Shown here in pieces: positions 1 through 6,511 of a DNA stretch of 18,088 nt. Both the position numbers and the translations under genes were made by a program. Source of the DNA: Promethearchaeota archaeon. GTDB lineage: Archaea; Asgardarchaeota; Lokiarchaeia; Sigynarchaeales; SOKP01. The stretch is from positions 1 to 18,088 of the forward strand of contig JAHLWV010000018.1 in assembly GCA_019057735.1 (NCBI GenBank), written 5' to 3'. The stretch's first letter is position 1. Each line of letters opens with the position of its first letter. The notes beneath the pieces are model-generated. The model had not been told where the DNA came from. It searched no databases and was given only the letters and a program-made list of their open reading frames with translations.

Positions 1-21
1 ATAACTTTTGCACTCATAAAT

Positions 22-126
22 GTAGAATTTCTACGCTCGTTCAGAAACGTAACCCACGTAAAGTCCGGTGGACCGCGTTATACGGCAAGGAATGACGAGA
101 TCAGAGCGTAGGAAAGACTTTAACAT
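22..126. ncRNA. Candidate structured RNA with pseudoknot potential
   Basis: This stretch is visibly richer in G+C than the AT-rich DNA after it and holds no convincing reading frame. CTACGCTC (31-38) is perfectly complementary to GAGCGTAG (104-111). TAAAGTC (59-65) is perfectly complementary to GACTTTA (116-122). The two helices cross, so together they form a pseudoknot. Smaller hairpins are possible inside (66-68/73-75, 47-50/56-59). A competing hairpin pairs 22-25 with 31-34. The order of helices and the GTAAAGTCCG string resemble the P2/P4 core of RNase P RNA. However, the spacer between the P4-like strands is only about 50 nt, far too short for a normal RNase P RNA. Strand is drawn as plus because the crossing helices read naturally that way, but it is not proven. 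The RNA could begin left of the window. The family is not recognised. Confidence 0.4.
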
Positions 127-241
127 AGTTTTCACTGTTTAAAATTATAAAATTAATAAGTAAAATTTTTATTAATTGAATTAAATCTTATTGTAATTTT
201 AAACAAAAAATAACTCAATTTTAATGGAGGTAAATATTAGA

Positions 242-694
242 ATGAAAGTTTTAATAGTGTATGATACAAAACATGGAAATACTCAACAATGTGGAGAAAT
301 GATCGCTGAAGGCATAAATTCCGTTGAGGGCAACGAAACAGAGGTTGTGAATGTAAAGGATTTTGATGTCAGCAAAGATGCAACTTACGACTTAATAGTA
401 ATTGGATCTCCTAACCATGTGGGATCCAACGTGAAGAGCACTAAAAAGTTTATAAAAAATCTCGCTAGTTCTGCCCTAAAGAGTAAAGCCTATGCTGTTT
501 TTGATACTTACATGGGAAAAAGTTTTGAACAAGCTGTAAAGAAGATGGAAAAGCAAATAAGCGAGAATCTACCAGATTCGTCTTTGGCGCTTCCTGGCTT
601 ATCAATAAAAGTTGGTGGGATGAAGGGTCCAATAGTCGATTCAGACCTGTCAAAATGCAAGGAATATGGAATTAAATTGGCTGCTAAAGGGTAA
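242..694 (+). CDS. Flavodoxin
   Basis: Small FMN-binding electron-transfer protein of the flavodoxin fold, about 150 residues, the usual short-chain length. The N-terminus has the beta1 strand followed by the FMN phosphate loop DTKHGNTQ (residues 9-16). The 60s-loop region reads GSPNHVGSN, and the next strand YAVFDTYMG supplies the second flavin-contact loop. No signal peptide or membrane segment is seen, so it is probably cytosolic. I chose the ATG at 242 rather than the in-frame ATG at 224. A strong GGAGGT (226-231) overlaps the upstream ATG and lies about 10 nt before the second, and flavodoxins normally begin with this beta strand. It is convergent with rpo10, with a T7 tract (733-739) between them. 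The redox partner cannot be read from context. Confidence 0.85.
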   Translation: MKVLIVYDTKHGNTQQCGEMIAEGINSVEGNETEVVNVKDFDVSKDATYDLIVIGSPNHVGSNVKSTKKFIKNLASSALKSKAYAVFDTYMGKSFEQAVKKMEKQISENLPDSSLALPGLSIKVGGMKGPIVDSDLSKCKEYGIKLAAKG

Positions 695-732
695 AATACT
701 TCCTTTAAAGCTAAAAATTCTAAAATCTATTC

Positions 733-739
733 TTTTTTT
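733..739 (+). terminator. T7 tract after flavodoxin
   Basis: Seven consecutive T about 40 nt past the flavodoxin stop and just before the convergent rpo10 stop. Oligo-T tracts without a strong hairpin are the usual archaeal intrinsic terminators. No convincing stem precedes it. Confidence 0.4.
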
Positions 740-744
740 AAAGA

Positions 745-945
745 TTACTGTAATCTTGGGAACCTTAAAAGATCATCTATTAAATCTACATGAGAGATAA
801 TCATTCTACGGCAACAGAATCTTTCAAGACCCAATATTTTAAAAGCATCGTCTGCAGATTCGCCTTTTTCTATTAATTCTAAATAGGGTTTATAACTGTG
901 GGCTATGAGCTTTCCGCATGAGAAACATCTTATGGGAATAATCAT
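745..945 (-). CDS. rpo10: DNA-directed RNA polymerase subunit N (Rpo10)
   Basis: Small zinc-binding subunit of archaeal RNA polymerase (homologue of eukaryotic RPB10), part of the assembly platform with Rpo3 and Rpo11. The 66-residue length is standard. It begins with MIIPIRCFSCGK, carrying C7 and C10 of the atypical zinc site. The CC pair C44-C45 is followed by RRM and the conserved HVDLIDDLL motif. In many archaea this gene sits in the rpl13-rps9-rpoN-rpoK cluster. Here it is alone, convergent with flavodoxin and divergent from rpl7ae. An AT-rich stretch lies directly upstream, but no clear Shine-Dalgarno motif is visible, so a leaderless transcript is possible. Confidence 0.95.
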   Translation of the reverse strand: MIIPIRCFSCGKLIAHSYKPYLELIEKGESADDAFKILGLERFCCRRMIISHVDLIDDLLRFPRLQ

Positions 946-1089
946 GATATTTTATAGAGAGAATGATTCTAAAAAAATTTTACTGTTATTCCAAACCAAA
1001 AATTTTATTTTATATCCATTATTACATACAACATCAAAATCGATGATTAATGATGATATATTAAAAATATATATTGGAAAGAGAAAAAA

Positions 1090-1461
1090 ATGAGCTATAT
1101 AAAATATAAAGTCCCTGATGCGTTAAAAAATGGCATTAAAGACGCTTTATCCACGATTTCTGGAACGCGAGATGCCAAAATAAGGAAAGGGATGAATGAA
1201 GTAACGAAATCAATAGAGCGAAGTCTTGCGAAACTCGTTATCATGGCAGAGGATGTTAGTCCACCAGAAATTTTATTCCATGTTCCATTGTTGTGCGAAG
1301 AAAAGTCAATTCCATATGGTTATGTATCCACGAAAAAGGAGTTAGGAAATGCAGCCCGTATTAATATTGCTTCTTCTGCCATCGCAATTGAGAATGAAGG
1401 AACTGGAAACGATAAAGCTTTGGATGATATCATTAAGAAGTTAGAAGCATTAAAAAAATAA
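1090..1461 (+). CDS. rpl7ae: Large ribosomal subunit protein eL8 (L7Ae)
   Basis: Kink-turn RNA-binding protein of 123 residues, the normal archaeal length. It binds 23S rRNA. In other archaea it is also a subunit of box C/D and H/ACA RNPs and of RNase P. Diagnostic segments are the GMNEVTKSIER RNA-binding helix start, the LVIMAEDVSPPEI strand and loop, and the CEEKSIPYGYV segment. The last contributes to k-turn contact. The gene is followed after about 23 nt by rps28e in the same direction, a pairing common in archaea. The usual next genes, rpl24e and ndk, are absent here. A purine-rich but weak ribosome site (GGAAAGAG) lies upstream of the ATG. Confidence 0.95.
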   Translation: MSYIKYKVPDALKNGIKDALSTISGTRDAKIRKGMNEVTKSIERSLAKLVIMAEDVSPPEILFHVPLLCEEKSIPYGYVSTKKELGNAARINIASSAIAIENEGTGNDKALDDIIKKLEALKK

Positions 1462-1484
1462 TTTGGTGAATAATCTTAGCAAAA

Positions 1485-1730
1485 ATGGACAAGTCAAAAG
1501 GATCAAAAGGAAGACAAGTACAAGATTATTCAATTCCCGCTGAAGTCCTTCAAATCGTTGGTAGAACGGGATTGACTGGTGAGATCAGCCAAATTAAGGT
1601 AAGGATTCTTAAAGGTCCAGATAAAAATCGAATTCTTACGCGAAATGTAAAGGGTCCAATACAAGTTAGCGATATCGTGACCTTACGAGAAGTAGAACGA
1701 GAAGCTCGAAAAATTCGTAAACGAAGATAA
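1485..1730 (+). CDS. rps28e: Small ribosomal subunit protein eS28
   Basis: Archaeal/eukaryotic small-subunit ribosomal protein of the OB-fold S28e family. It is 81 residues long and slightly extended at the N-terminus by a basic KGSKGRQ segment. The hallmark region runs [18 protein letters not shown] and continues with [15 protein letters not shown]. The conserved C-terminal tail is rich in E and R and ends [10 protein letters not shown]. It is the second gene of the rpl7ae-rps28e pair. A GGTGA motif lies in the spacer but sits about 16 nt from the ATG, a longer spacing than elsewhere in the window. An oligo-T tract immediately follows the stop codon, so this is probably the operon end. Confidence 0.95.
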   Translation: MDKSKGSKGRQVQDYSIPAEVLQIVGRTGLTGEISQIKVRILKGPDKNRILTRNVKGPIQVSDIVTLREVEREARKIRKRR

Positions 1731-1738
1731 TTTTTTTT
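1731..1738 (+). terminator. T8 tract ending rpl7ae-rps28e
   Basis: Eight consecutive T directly abut the rps28e TAA stop, with more T-rich sequence to 1755. This matches archaeal oligo-U-dependent termination and marks the operon end against the convergent gene at 1753. Confidence 0.6.
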
Positions 1739-1752
1739 ACACTATTTCTTTT

Positions 1753-1920
1753 TTAATCGTCAAAGAATCCTAAAATCTTCATGTTAATATACTCGTTGTG
1801 AAAAAATTCCCTAAGAGCTGTTCTGATTGCTTCAGATCTACTTGGAACTATTTTCATTTTAATTAATTTTTGAATATTTGTATCATATATGTCAGGAATA
1901 TTGATAGTAATATTCTGCAT
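1753..1920 (-). CDS. Ribbon-helix-helix DNA-binding protein
   Basis: Small putative transcription factor of the ribbon-helix-helix (Arc/CopG/MetJ) class. From the ATG at 1920 it is 55 residues. It begins with the beta strand MQNITINIPD, followed by helix A (YDTNIQKLIKMKI). Then come the turn VPSRSEAIR and helix B (TALREFFHNEY). The PSRSEAIRTALREF segment is the typical loop and second-helix pattern of archaeal family members such as CdrS. In-frame GTG (1965) and TTG (1968) codons would add 15-16 basic residues. I prefer the ATG because these proteins normally start at the strand. No good Shine-Dalgarno motif is visible for any start. It lies downstream of bud32 in the same direction but separated by about 300 nt, so it probably has its own promoter. 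Target DNA is unknown. Confidence 0.8.
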   Translation of the reverse strand: MQNITINIPDIYDTNIQKLIKMKIVPSRSEAIRTALREFFHNEYINMKILGFFDD

Positions 1921-2220
1921 AGCACGTTTTTTCTCTTTCTTAGGATTCGGCAAAATTGAACTCACCAATGTTATTAATTTTCAAAATGAAGTTCAGAAAA
2001 GCGTAATAACGAGTAAGAAAAATGATCTTATATTATTGACCCTTAACTAAATACAACTTTTTGATAATAAAATATAAGTTAAACTTGTATATAAAATTAT
2101 CTCTCGGAATTGAAAGGCTTATAAAGGGCTCTATATCAGATGTAAATAATTTTGATGCCTTTATCTTTAAAATGAACAATTAATGTTTACAATTTAAGGT
2201 CGATTGAAAAATTTTTATTT
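1921..2220. other. Intergenic region upstream of RHH gene
   Basis: About 300 bases without a convincing gene between bud32 and the RHH gene, both on the minus strand. It is AT-rich with several TATA-like strings. It contains a palindrome (2076-2086) and a 7-bp inverted repeat ATAAAGG/CCTTTAT (2121-2127/2158-2164) with a 30-nt loop. Some or all of it probably serves as the RHH promoter region. Confidence 0.4.
2073..2091. promoter_or_regulatory. Palindrome upstream of RHH gene
   Basis: AAGTT-A-AACTT (2076-2086) is a perfect palindrome around one base. It is flanked by TATA on both sides, with one extra C/G in the right arm. It lies about 155 nt upstream of the RHH start and could be an operator. 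AT-rich palindromes also arise by chance in such DNA, so this is tentative. Confidence 0.25.
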
Positions 2221-2895
2221 TTATGATCGATCTTCTTTTTTTACATATCGGCCTCTCGTTTCAATTACTGATATATTCTTTAGAATACTTTTACATTCAT
2301 CTTTTTTCTTCACTCCATAACCTTCTCGATATCCTTCAAGAAAAGCCTCAAAACAGATACTAAAATCACTTCCATGAGATGATATCAAAACTCTCTTAAA
2401 TAAATGTAAGTCAGTGCTTTTATCTTCAATTGAATCTGAGTAGTCGTGTAAGCCAAAATCAACGATGAATAATTTTTGAGAGGGTGTGAGGATTACGTTA
2501 CTTGTAGTGATATCACCATGAATGTGACCATTTTTATGTAAATACGCTATATTTTTTCCTATTTCTTTTAAATATTGCACTTTTTTTGAAGCAGCCAACG
2601 AAGATAAAATATCTTTTAATTTTTCGCCTTTTATATATTTCATTACGATGGTCGAGTTTTCCGTATCAATTTCGTATACAGGAGGAACTAACACCCCGTA
2701 TTTTTTGACTCTGATTAACGCTTTAGCTTCGTTAAGAGTTCGATTGTAGCGGAGAACCCTATCGATTTGTTCTATGCGATATCCTTTAGGAATTCGTTTT
2801 TTAAAAATCACTTCCTTTCCAAACCACGAACCGTAATAAAGACTGGCTTCTGCTCCCTTGTGAATTAGTTTTTCAACTATAACTTCGTTCGACAA
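2221..2895 (-). CDS. bud32: KEOPS complex kinase/ATPase Bud32
   Basis: Small atypical protein kinase of the KEOPS complex, which supports Kae1 in adding the threonylcarbamoyl group of tRNA t6A37. The 224 residues cover the lone kinase domain, typical for Bud32. Visible motifs are the glycine-poor loop HKGAEASLY (12-20), the catalytic Lys region VIFKKRIPKGYR (K32), the catalytic loop HGDITTSN (126-133) and DFGL (146-149). A basic C-terminal tail ends the protein. The start is TTG at 2895. It is supported by a GGTG motif overlapping the kae1 TAG stop, 10 nt upstream. Only 13 nt separate the two genes, so translation is probably coupled. In several archaea the two are fused into one protein; here they are separate. 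Confidence 0.95.
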   Translation of the reverse strand: MSNEVIVEKLIHKGAEASLYYGSWFGKEVIFKKRIPKGYRIEQIDRVLRYNRTLNEAKALIRVKKYGVLVPPVYEIDTENSTIVMKYIKGEKLKDILSSLAASKKVQYLKEIGKNIAYLHKNGHIHGDITTSNVILTPSQKLFIVDFGLHDYSDSIEDKSTDLHLFKRVLISSHGSDFSICFEAFLEGYREGYGVKKKDECKSILKNISVIETRGRYVKKEDRS

Positions 2896-2908
2896 TTTAA
2901 TACAACAC

Positions 2909-3922
2909 CTAAGTTCTCCACGGGATTGTTATTTGATCCATTCGTTCTTTAGGATTTATCCTGGTTTCGGAGATATTATTACCTCCAATAGATTTATACC
3001 TCAAAATACCGGTCCACGCAATCATAGCTCCATTATCTCCTGCATATTTTAGGGGGACAACCTCAAATCTTGCACCATGTTCTCTACTGATGTATTTAAC
3101 CATTTCTTGCAATCGTTTATTAGCAGCCACTCCACCGGTTAACAAGACTTCATCTTTTCCCGTGTGGGCTAAAGCTCTTTCTGTCACTTCAGTAAGCATT
3201 GCAAACGCTGTTTCTTGAAGCGAATTAGCTACGTCATTTAGATTATATTTATTTTCATAATCCTTCGATTCAATTAACCTTTTAGCTGCAGAATAGAGCC
3301 CAGAAAAGGATAAGTCCATCCCTTTTACTATGTACGGTAAGTGTAAGTAGTTATCTGACTCACGAGCTAATACTTCGACTTTTGGACCACCAGGATGGGG
3401 TATCCCGACATCACGAGCAAATGAATCTATTAGATTACCAATAGGGATATCCAGCGTTTCTCCAAAAATTTGATAGCGACCAGACTCATAAGCACTAACT
3501 ATCGTATTTCCCCCTGACACATATAACGTGAGGGGATCTTCTATTTTGCATAAAAAACGTCCGATTTCAATGTGAGCAATACAATGATTTACAGCGACTA
3601 TCGGTATTCCTAAAAGTTGGCTAAACATTCTCGCAACATGAGCGCCTATTTTTAGAATTTGTCCTAATCCAGGACTATTACTGAATGCAATAAGATCAAT
3701 ATCTTTAATTGAAAGCGAAGCGTCGTCTAACGCTTTATTGATTATTCCCATAAAATTGTTTAAATGTTGTTCCTTTACTAATATTGGATGAATTCCTCCC
3801 TCCTTAGGAATAAACATATCGTTTACTAAACTGAGAACTTTTCCATTGGAATCTACTATTCCAACACTCCATGTATGTGCCGTAGATTCGATTCCAAGCG
3901 TTAAATTGTTCTTCAAATTCAT
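2909..3922 (-). CDS. kae1: tRNA N6-adenosine threonylcarbamoyltransferase Kae1
   Basis: Catalytic subunit of KEOPS. It transfers threonylcarbamoyl from TC-AMP to A37 of ANN-decoding tRNAs. At 337 residues it is the normal length of a stand-alone archaeal Kae1. Key features are the N-terminal LGIESTAHTWSVG phosphate motif, the metal-binding NHCIAHIEIGR (H113 and H117) and the YVSGGNT strand (134-140). The GETLDIPIGN / FARDVGIPHPGGP block follows. LTGGVAANKRL comes next, and the third metal ligand D296 lies in AGDNGAMIAW. All expected active-site residues are present. It follows rps27ae by 87 nt and precedes bud32 by 13 nt on the same strand. Confidence 0.96.
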   Translation of the reverse strand: MNLKNNLTLGIESTAHTWSVGIVDSNGKVLSLVNDMFIPKEGGIHPILVKEQHLNNFMGIINKALDDASLSIKDIDLIAFSNSPGLGQILKIGAHVARMFSQLLGIPIVAVNHCIAHIEIGRFLCKIEDPLTLYVSGGNTIVSAYESGRYQIFGETLDIPIGNLIDSFARDVGIPHPGGPKVEVLARESDNYLHLPYIVKGMDLSFSGLYSAAKRLIESKDYENKYNLNDVANSLQETAFAMLTEVTERALAHTGKDEVLLTGGVAANKRLQEMVKYISREHGARFEVVPLKYAGDNGAMIAWTGILRYKSIGGNNISETRINPKERMDQITIPWRT

Positions 3923-4009
3923 AAATTTCGCCTAAAATGCATATAGTTATGTTAGAAAGTGCAATAAAAGAAACAATGAAATAGAAAGAAGATTTGTTGC
4001 TGCTTACAT

Positions 4010-4231
4010 TCAGGTTGACTTAGTACGCTTTCGAGGCGTCCTTCTACTTCGAGCGACGGTAGCTGCTCCTTTCTTTCCTTTCCTTTTAAAAACAGTGTAT
4101 CCACAATTCCCGCATGATGATCTATCGTAATGATCAGCGAGATAAAACGATGGTCCACACTTGGGGCACGCACGATGAGTCCTTACTAATTTACCCTCTT
4201 CAATTTTATAATATTTTGATGCGTCTGTCAT
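4010..4231 (-). CDS. rps27ae: Small ribosomal subunit protein eS31 (S27ae)
   Basis: Zinc-ribbon ribosomal protein of the small subunit, 73 residues. Cysteines C22, C25, C40 and C43 form the C-x2-C...C-x2-C site within [17 protein letters not shown] and SCGNCGYT. The C-terminus is a strongly basic tail. Unlike the eukaryotic gene there is no N-terminal ubiquitin domain. It lies 25 nt after rps24e in the same direction and upstream of kae1, the standard archaeal order. The ATG at 4231 is the natural start, giving the family's usual short lead before the ribbon. Confidence 0.93.
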   Translation of the reverse strand: MTDASKYYKIEEGKLVRTHRACPKCGPSFYLADHYDRSSCGNCGYTVFKRKGKKGAATVARSRRTPRKRTKST

Positions 4232-4256
4232 AATAATTCATTTTTTTTAAGTAATT

Positions 4257-4613
4257 TTAATCGTATTCAAAAAGGTGATTATATGGTTCTTTCCTCTTCT
4301 TTAACTTGTAAATTTCTTCTCGGGTTTCTTTTGGTAAATTCCTTACTTGAATGTGGAAGGGCTCATAGAATTGAAGCTCCTTAGAATCCTGATAGATGTT
4401 TGCTAAACCAATATCGTCCGTGCTACCGAATTTTGTTTGAATGTTTCGAATGATAGTGTATTTTTCATTTGCATTTTTCATCGCTGCAATTTTCTTTTTA
4501 ACTTCTAACCTATTAGGTGTGCTGGCATCTAGGTGTTCGATTCTAAATTTAACTTCATTACGATCGATTACCGGGTTTTTCTTTTCCTCTAAAATTTCAA
4601 TATTAAACGACAT
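4257..4613 (-). CDS. rps24e: Small ribosomal subunit protein eS24
   Basis: Archaeal/eukaryotic small-subunit protein S24e, 118 residues. It begins FNIEILEEKKNPVIDRNEVKF, a conserved first strand pair, and continues with the TPNRLEVKKKIAAM helix. The TIIRNIQTKFGSTDDIGLA segment corresponds to the family's conserved central motif for the G-x-A-x-IY region. The end has a basic KKRKE tail. It is the first gene of the minus-strand run rps24e-rps27ae-kae1-bud32. Its promoter must lie in 4614-4760, a very AT-rich stretch shared with the divergent plus-strand genes. Confidence 0.93.
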   Translation of the reverse strand: MSFNIEILEEKKNPVIDRNEVKFRIEHLDASTPNRLEVKKKIAAMKNANEKYTIIRNIQTKFGSTDDIGLANIYQDSKELQFYEPFHIQVRNLPKETREEIYKLKKRKEPYNHLFEYD

Positions 4614-4775
4614 TTCGAGTCTTCTAACAACAACAGTTTTTCTCAGTTAATCAGTTAATTTAAAGATAATTCTGAGTTATAAAAAAATAAAAGAATATTA
4701 AAAAATAAAATTTTGCTTTTTTATTAGGAAACAATAGCTGAAAATAAAAGATATGTGATGAGAGGATAAATTTTA
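4614..4775. other. Divergent intergenic region upstream of rps24e
   Basis: With the small peptide ORF and leader, 341 bases separate rps24e from the next confident start at 4955. Positions 4614-4775 are very AT-rich and should hold the promoters for rps24e (minus) and for the plus-strand genes. No single TATA box stands out. Confidence 0.4.
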
Positions 4776-4853
4776 ATGCTCATCGAAATAATTGTAATAA
4801 TTTTTATGTTCATTATTTTTTTAACCCTAGGAAATATATTAGTTGGAATCTAG
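4776..4853 (+). CDS. Possible 25-residue single-TM peptide
   Basis: A short ATG reading frame encodes 25 residues starting MLIEIIVIIFMFIIFLTLGN and ending ILVGI. It is almost entirely hydrophobic, so it is long enough for one membrane span, with one Glu near the N-terminus. GAGG at 4762-4765 lies 10 nt before the ATG, matching the spacing used for the clear genes in this window. It stops about 100 nt before the dephospho-CoA kinase start, in the same direction. No family is recognised. AT-rich DNA readily encodes I/F/L-rich runs by chance, so the main support is the ribosome site plus uninterrupted hydrophobicity. Confidence 0.35.
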   Translation: MLIEIIVIIFMFIIFLTLGNILVGI

Positions 4854-4954
4854 GCTTGGTTTTTTATAATTAGCTTATTATTTTGGGAATTGTTATTTAT
4901 TATAACGGTAAAACGCTATGTAAAAACAAAGTGAATAAAACTGGAGCAAAAAAA

Positions 4955-5536
4955 ATGGATGACAATTTAAAGATTCCACCGAATGAAAGACACAAGTTCT
5001 CTCAACCATTAGGCAAATTATTAGCAGGAACTCGAGAAGAAACGATTATTGAAGTAGAAAAGGCTATTAAAGAACATCTAAAGAAAGGGTTTGAAGTATC
5101 AGTTTATTTAGTAGGTGATATAGTTACACAAGATTTCCTCGCAAGTAATTTTTTAAAACCATTTATATCAGTCTGCATTGTAGACGAAAAAACTCAACGG
5201 AACCATATTAAGATAGAGTTCGAAGATTTTTTTGAAGAAATTATTGAATTTGAAAACCCCGAAGGTGGGATAAAGAAAGAAAGCTTTACGCTTTTAGATG
5301 CCATAATTAAATCCAAAAAAAGAACTTTATTGAAAGTAACCGTAGGTGAAGAAGATTTACTCGTCTTACCGCTAGTTTTAAGTATCACTCTAATCGATAA
5401 AGTAAAGAATTTAGTCTTTTACGGTCAACCACCCATCACGGATTCAAGGAAACCAATCCCAGAAGGAATCGTTATGGTTGATGTTGAGAAAAGAATTCAA
5501 AAAGTAGTAGATAAATTCGTAGGAATGATGATGTAA
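4955..5536 (+). CDS. GTP-dependent dephospho-CoA kinase (DUF359)
   Basis: Archaeal last-step coenzyme A enzyme, phosphorylating the 3'-hydroxyl of dephospho-CoA ribose with GTP. It is 193 residues from the ATG at 4955, close to the family's usual 170-190. Motifs in order are the N-terminal RHKFSQPLGKLL, GDIVT (54-58), VDEKTQR around residue 76, NPEGGI (101-106) and VGEEDLLVLPL (130-140). The acidic residues of GDxVT and GEEDL are the family's metal/GTP signature. GGAG lies 8 nt upstream of this ATG. An upstream in-frame TTG at 4883 would add 24 residues absent from the family and is not used here. In many archaea this gene is codirectional with spt4 and rps24e. Here it is flipped. Confidence 0.92.
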   Translation: MDDNLKIPPNERHKFSQPLGKLLAGTREETIIEVEKAIKEHLKKGFEVSVYLVGDIVTQDFLASNFLKPFISVCIVDEKTQRNHIKIEFEDFFEEIIEFENPEGGIKKESFTLLDAIIKSKKRTLLKVTVGEEDLLVLPLVLSITLIDKVKNLVFYGQPPITDSRKPIPEGIVMVDVEKRIQKVVDKFVGMMM

Positions 5537-5546
5537 TTAATAAGGC

Positions 5547-5565
5547 AAAAATAATTCCCAAAAAA
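5547..5565 (-). terminator. Oligo-T termination region after spt4
   Basis: On the minus strand T6 (5565-5560) and T5 (5551-5547) follow the spt4 stop within 30 nt, in the short gap to the convergent dephospho-CoA kinase. This fits an archaeal oligo-U terminator for rpo7-spt4. Confidence 0.45.
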
Positions 5566-5572
5566 GTCTAGC

Positions 5573-5767
5573 TTAGCGAACTCTTAAAGCATATTTTCCA
5601 GGAAAGTGGATTTTAAGATAAATCGCCATTTCCGAGTTAGTTGGGTCAATTATTATGACTTCACCAGTATAATCTTCACTAAGGCTATGTGTTTTACATT
5701 TTGGGCAAGTCGTCTGATTTTTAGTCATCAGGTGGCAATTTTTACAAGCCTTTTCGAGTTTTTTCAT
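5573..5767 (-). CDS. spt4: Transcription elongation factor Spt4 (RpoE2)
   Basis: Zinc-ribbon partner of Spt5. The Spt4-Spt5 complex clamps RNA polymerase during elongation. It is 64 residues, the normal archaeal size. It has ACKNCHLMT (C8 and C11) and TTCPKCKTHSLSEDYTG (C21 and C24), followed by the strand VIIIDPTNSEMA that contacts the Spt5 NGN domain. The C-terminal segment GKYALRVR is typical. The ATG lies 3 nt after the rpo7 stop. Its ribosome site GAGG sits inside the last rpo7 codons with 8 nt spacing, so the two genes are almost certainly cotranscribed and probably translationally coupled. Confidence 0.94.
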   Translation of the reverse strand: MKKLEKACKNCHLMTKNQTTCPKCKTHSLSEDYTGEVIIIDPTNSEMAIYLKIHFPGKYALRVR

Positions 5768-5770
5768 TAT

Positions 5771-6382
5771 TTATTCCTCGCTGACTTCCTCTTCCTCTTC
5801 CTTTGAAGCTTTTAACTTTTTAGCCTCGATGTTTGCATATTCTTCTTCAACATCAGCTTCGATCCATTCGAGTTTTCCTAAAAATTTCTGCCTCATCGTT
5901 AAACCAAGTTTACCGCTACGTCCAGTGCCTAAGGAAACTGCGATCACTTTAGTTCTTACTTCATTATTGACTTCGAGTATTTTTCCAGTCTCTTTGCCTA
6001 TAAATCGATTTCCTACTTGTTCATACGAGATATAATCGTCGCAAATTTGCGAAACATGAACTAATCCATCTAATGGCCCGAGTCGACAAAACGCTCCAAA
6101 ATCAACTAATTCTACGACTTCACCCTCCACCACCTCACCAAGCTTTGGTCTAAATGCGAGGATGGAGAATTCAACTTGGTGGAACGTGTTAGCGTTTCCA
6201 GGAATGATGATTCCTTGGCCCACTTCAAGCACATCAACTATCGCAATAATGAATCCATAATCTCTTGTAATTATACCCTCGTATTCCTCACTAAGAATAA
6301 TTCTTGCGCTGGTAGCCTTAGGCTGGTTGAATAAAAATGGGGGTATTTCTACTTTTGTTGAGATGGAATAAATTTTGAAAAT
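5771..6382 (-). CDS. rpo7: DNA-directed RNA polymerase subunit E' (Rpo7), ATT start
   Basis: Stalk subunit of archaeal RNA polymerase (RPB7 homologue). With Rpo4 it binds nascent RNA and aids open-complex formation. The frame 5771-6382 gives 203 residues. The N-terminal half begins [M]FKIYSISTKVEIPP, matching the family's usual M-[YF]-K-x...VRIPP opening. It continues EEYEGIITRDYGFIIAIVDV and IIIPGN. The S1/OB domain spans about 80-160, containing VEGEVVELVDFGAF and LGPLDGLVHVSQI. The C-terminus has an acidic E-rich tail. Open frame runs back to a TAA at 6454-6452, yet has no ATG, GTG or TTG before an internal GTG at 6232. That GTG would delete the first 50 conserved residues. The ATT at 6382 is preceded by GGTG with 7 nt spacing, so I place the start there. 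Confidence 0.85.
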   Translation of the reverse strand: MFKIYSISTKVEIPPFLFNQPKATSARIILSEEYEGIITRDYGFIIAIVDVLEVGQGIIIPGNANTFHQVEFSILAFRPKLGEVVEGEVVELVDFGAFCRLGPLDGLVHVSQICDDYISYEQVGNRFIGKETGKILEVNNEVRTKVIAVSLGTGRSGKLGLTMRQKFLGKLEWIEADVEEEYANIEAKKLKASKEEEEEVSEE

Positions 6383-6511
6383 TTTAATACACCAGTAAAA
6401 TGAGTAAATATTAGTAATCCAAATATAGCATAAAATTAAAAATTTGTGGTTTTAACTAATTAAAATATTAAATTTTGAAAGTATTAGGTTTGTATAGAGA
6501 TAGAAGATAAT

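Noticed and set aside
1..126. RNase P RNA, SRP RNA, 5S rRNA or tRNA call for the left-edge RNA
   Set aside because: The RNase P-like core strings are suggestive, but the distance between the two P4-like strands is too short and CR IV/V do not match well. No SRP, 5S or tRNA signature was found.
224..241. Flavodoxin start at ATG 224
   Set aside because: This ATG overlaps the GGAGGT ribosome site of the better-placed ATG at 242.
905..1093. Plus-strand 62-residue frame before rpl7ae
   Set aside because: It overlaps rpo10 on the opposite strand, has an AT-driven composition and resembles no family.
2113..2164. Hairpin RNA between bud32 and the RHH gene
   Set aside because: Two weak alternative stems of 6-7 bp with 30-40 nt loops are not enough to claim an RNA gene.
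3952..4173. Minus-strand frame overlapping rps27ae
   Set aside because: Out-of-frame shadow of a clear ribosomal protein gene.
4883..4954. N-terminal extension of dephospho-CoA kinase from TTG 4883
   Set aside because: The added 24 residues do not belong to the family, and GGAG is placed for the ATG at 4955.
5771..6232. Rpo7 as an N-terminally truncated gene or pseudogene starting at GTG 6232
   Set aside because: The conserved N-terminal 50 residues are present in the same frame upstream with no stop, so the gene is intact and only the start codon is unusual.
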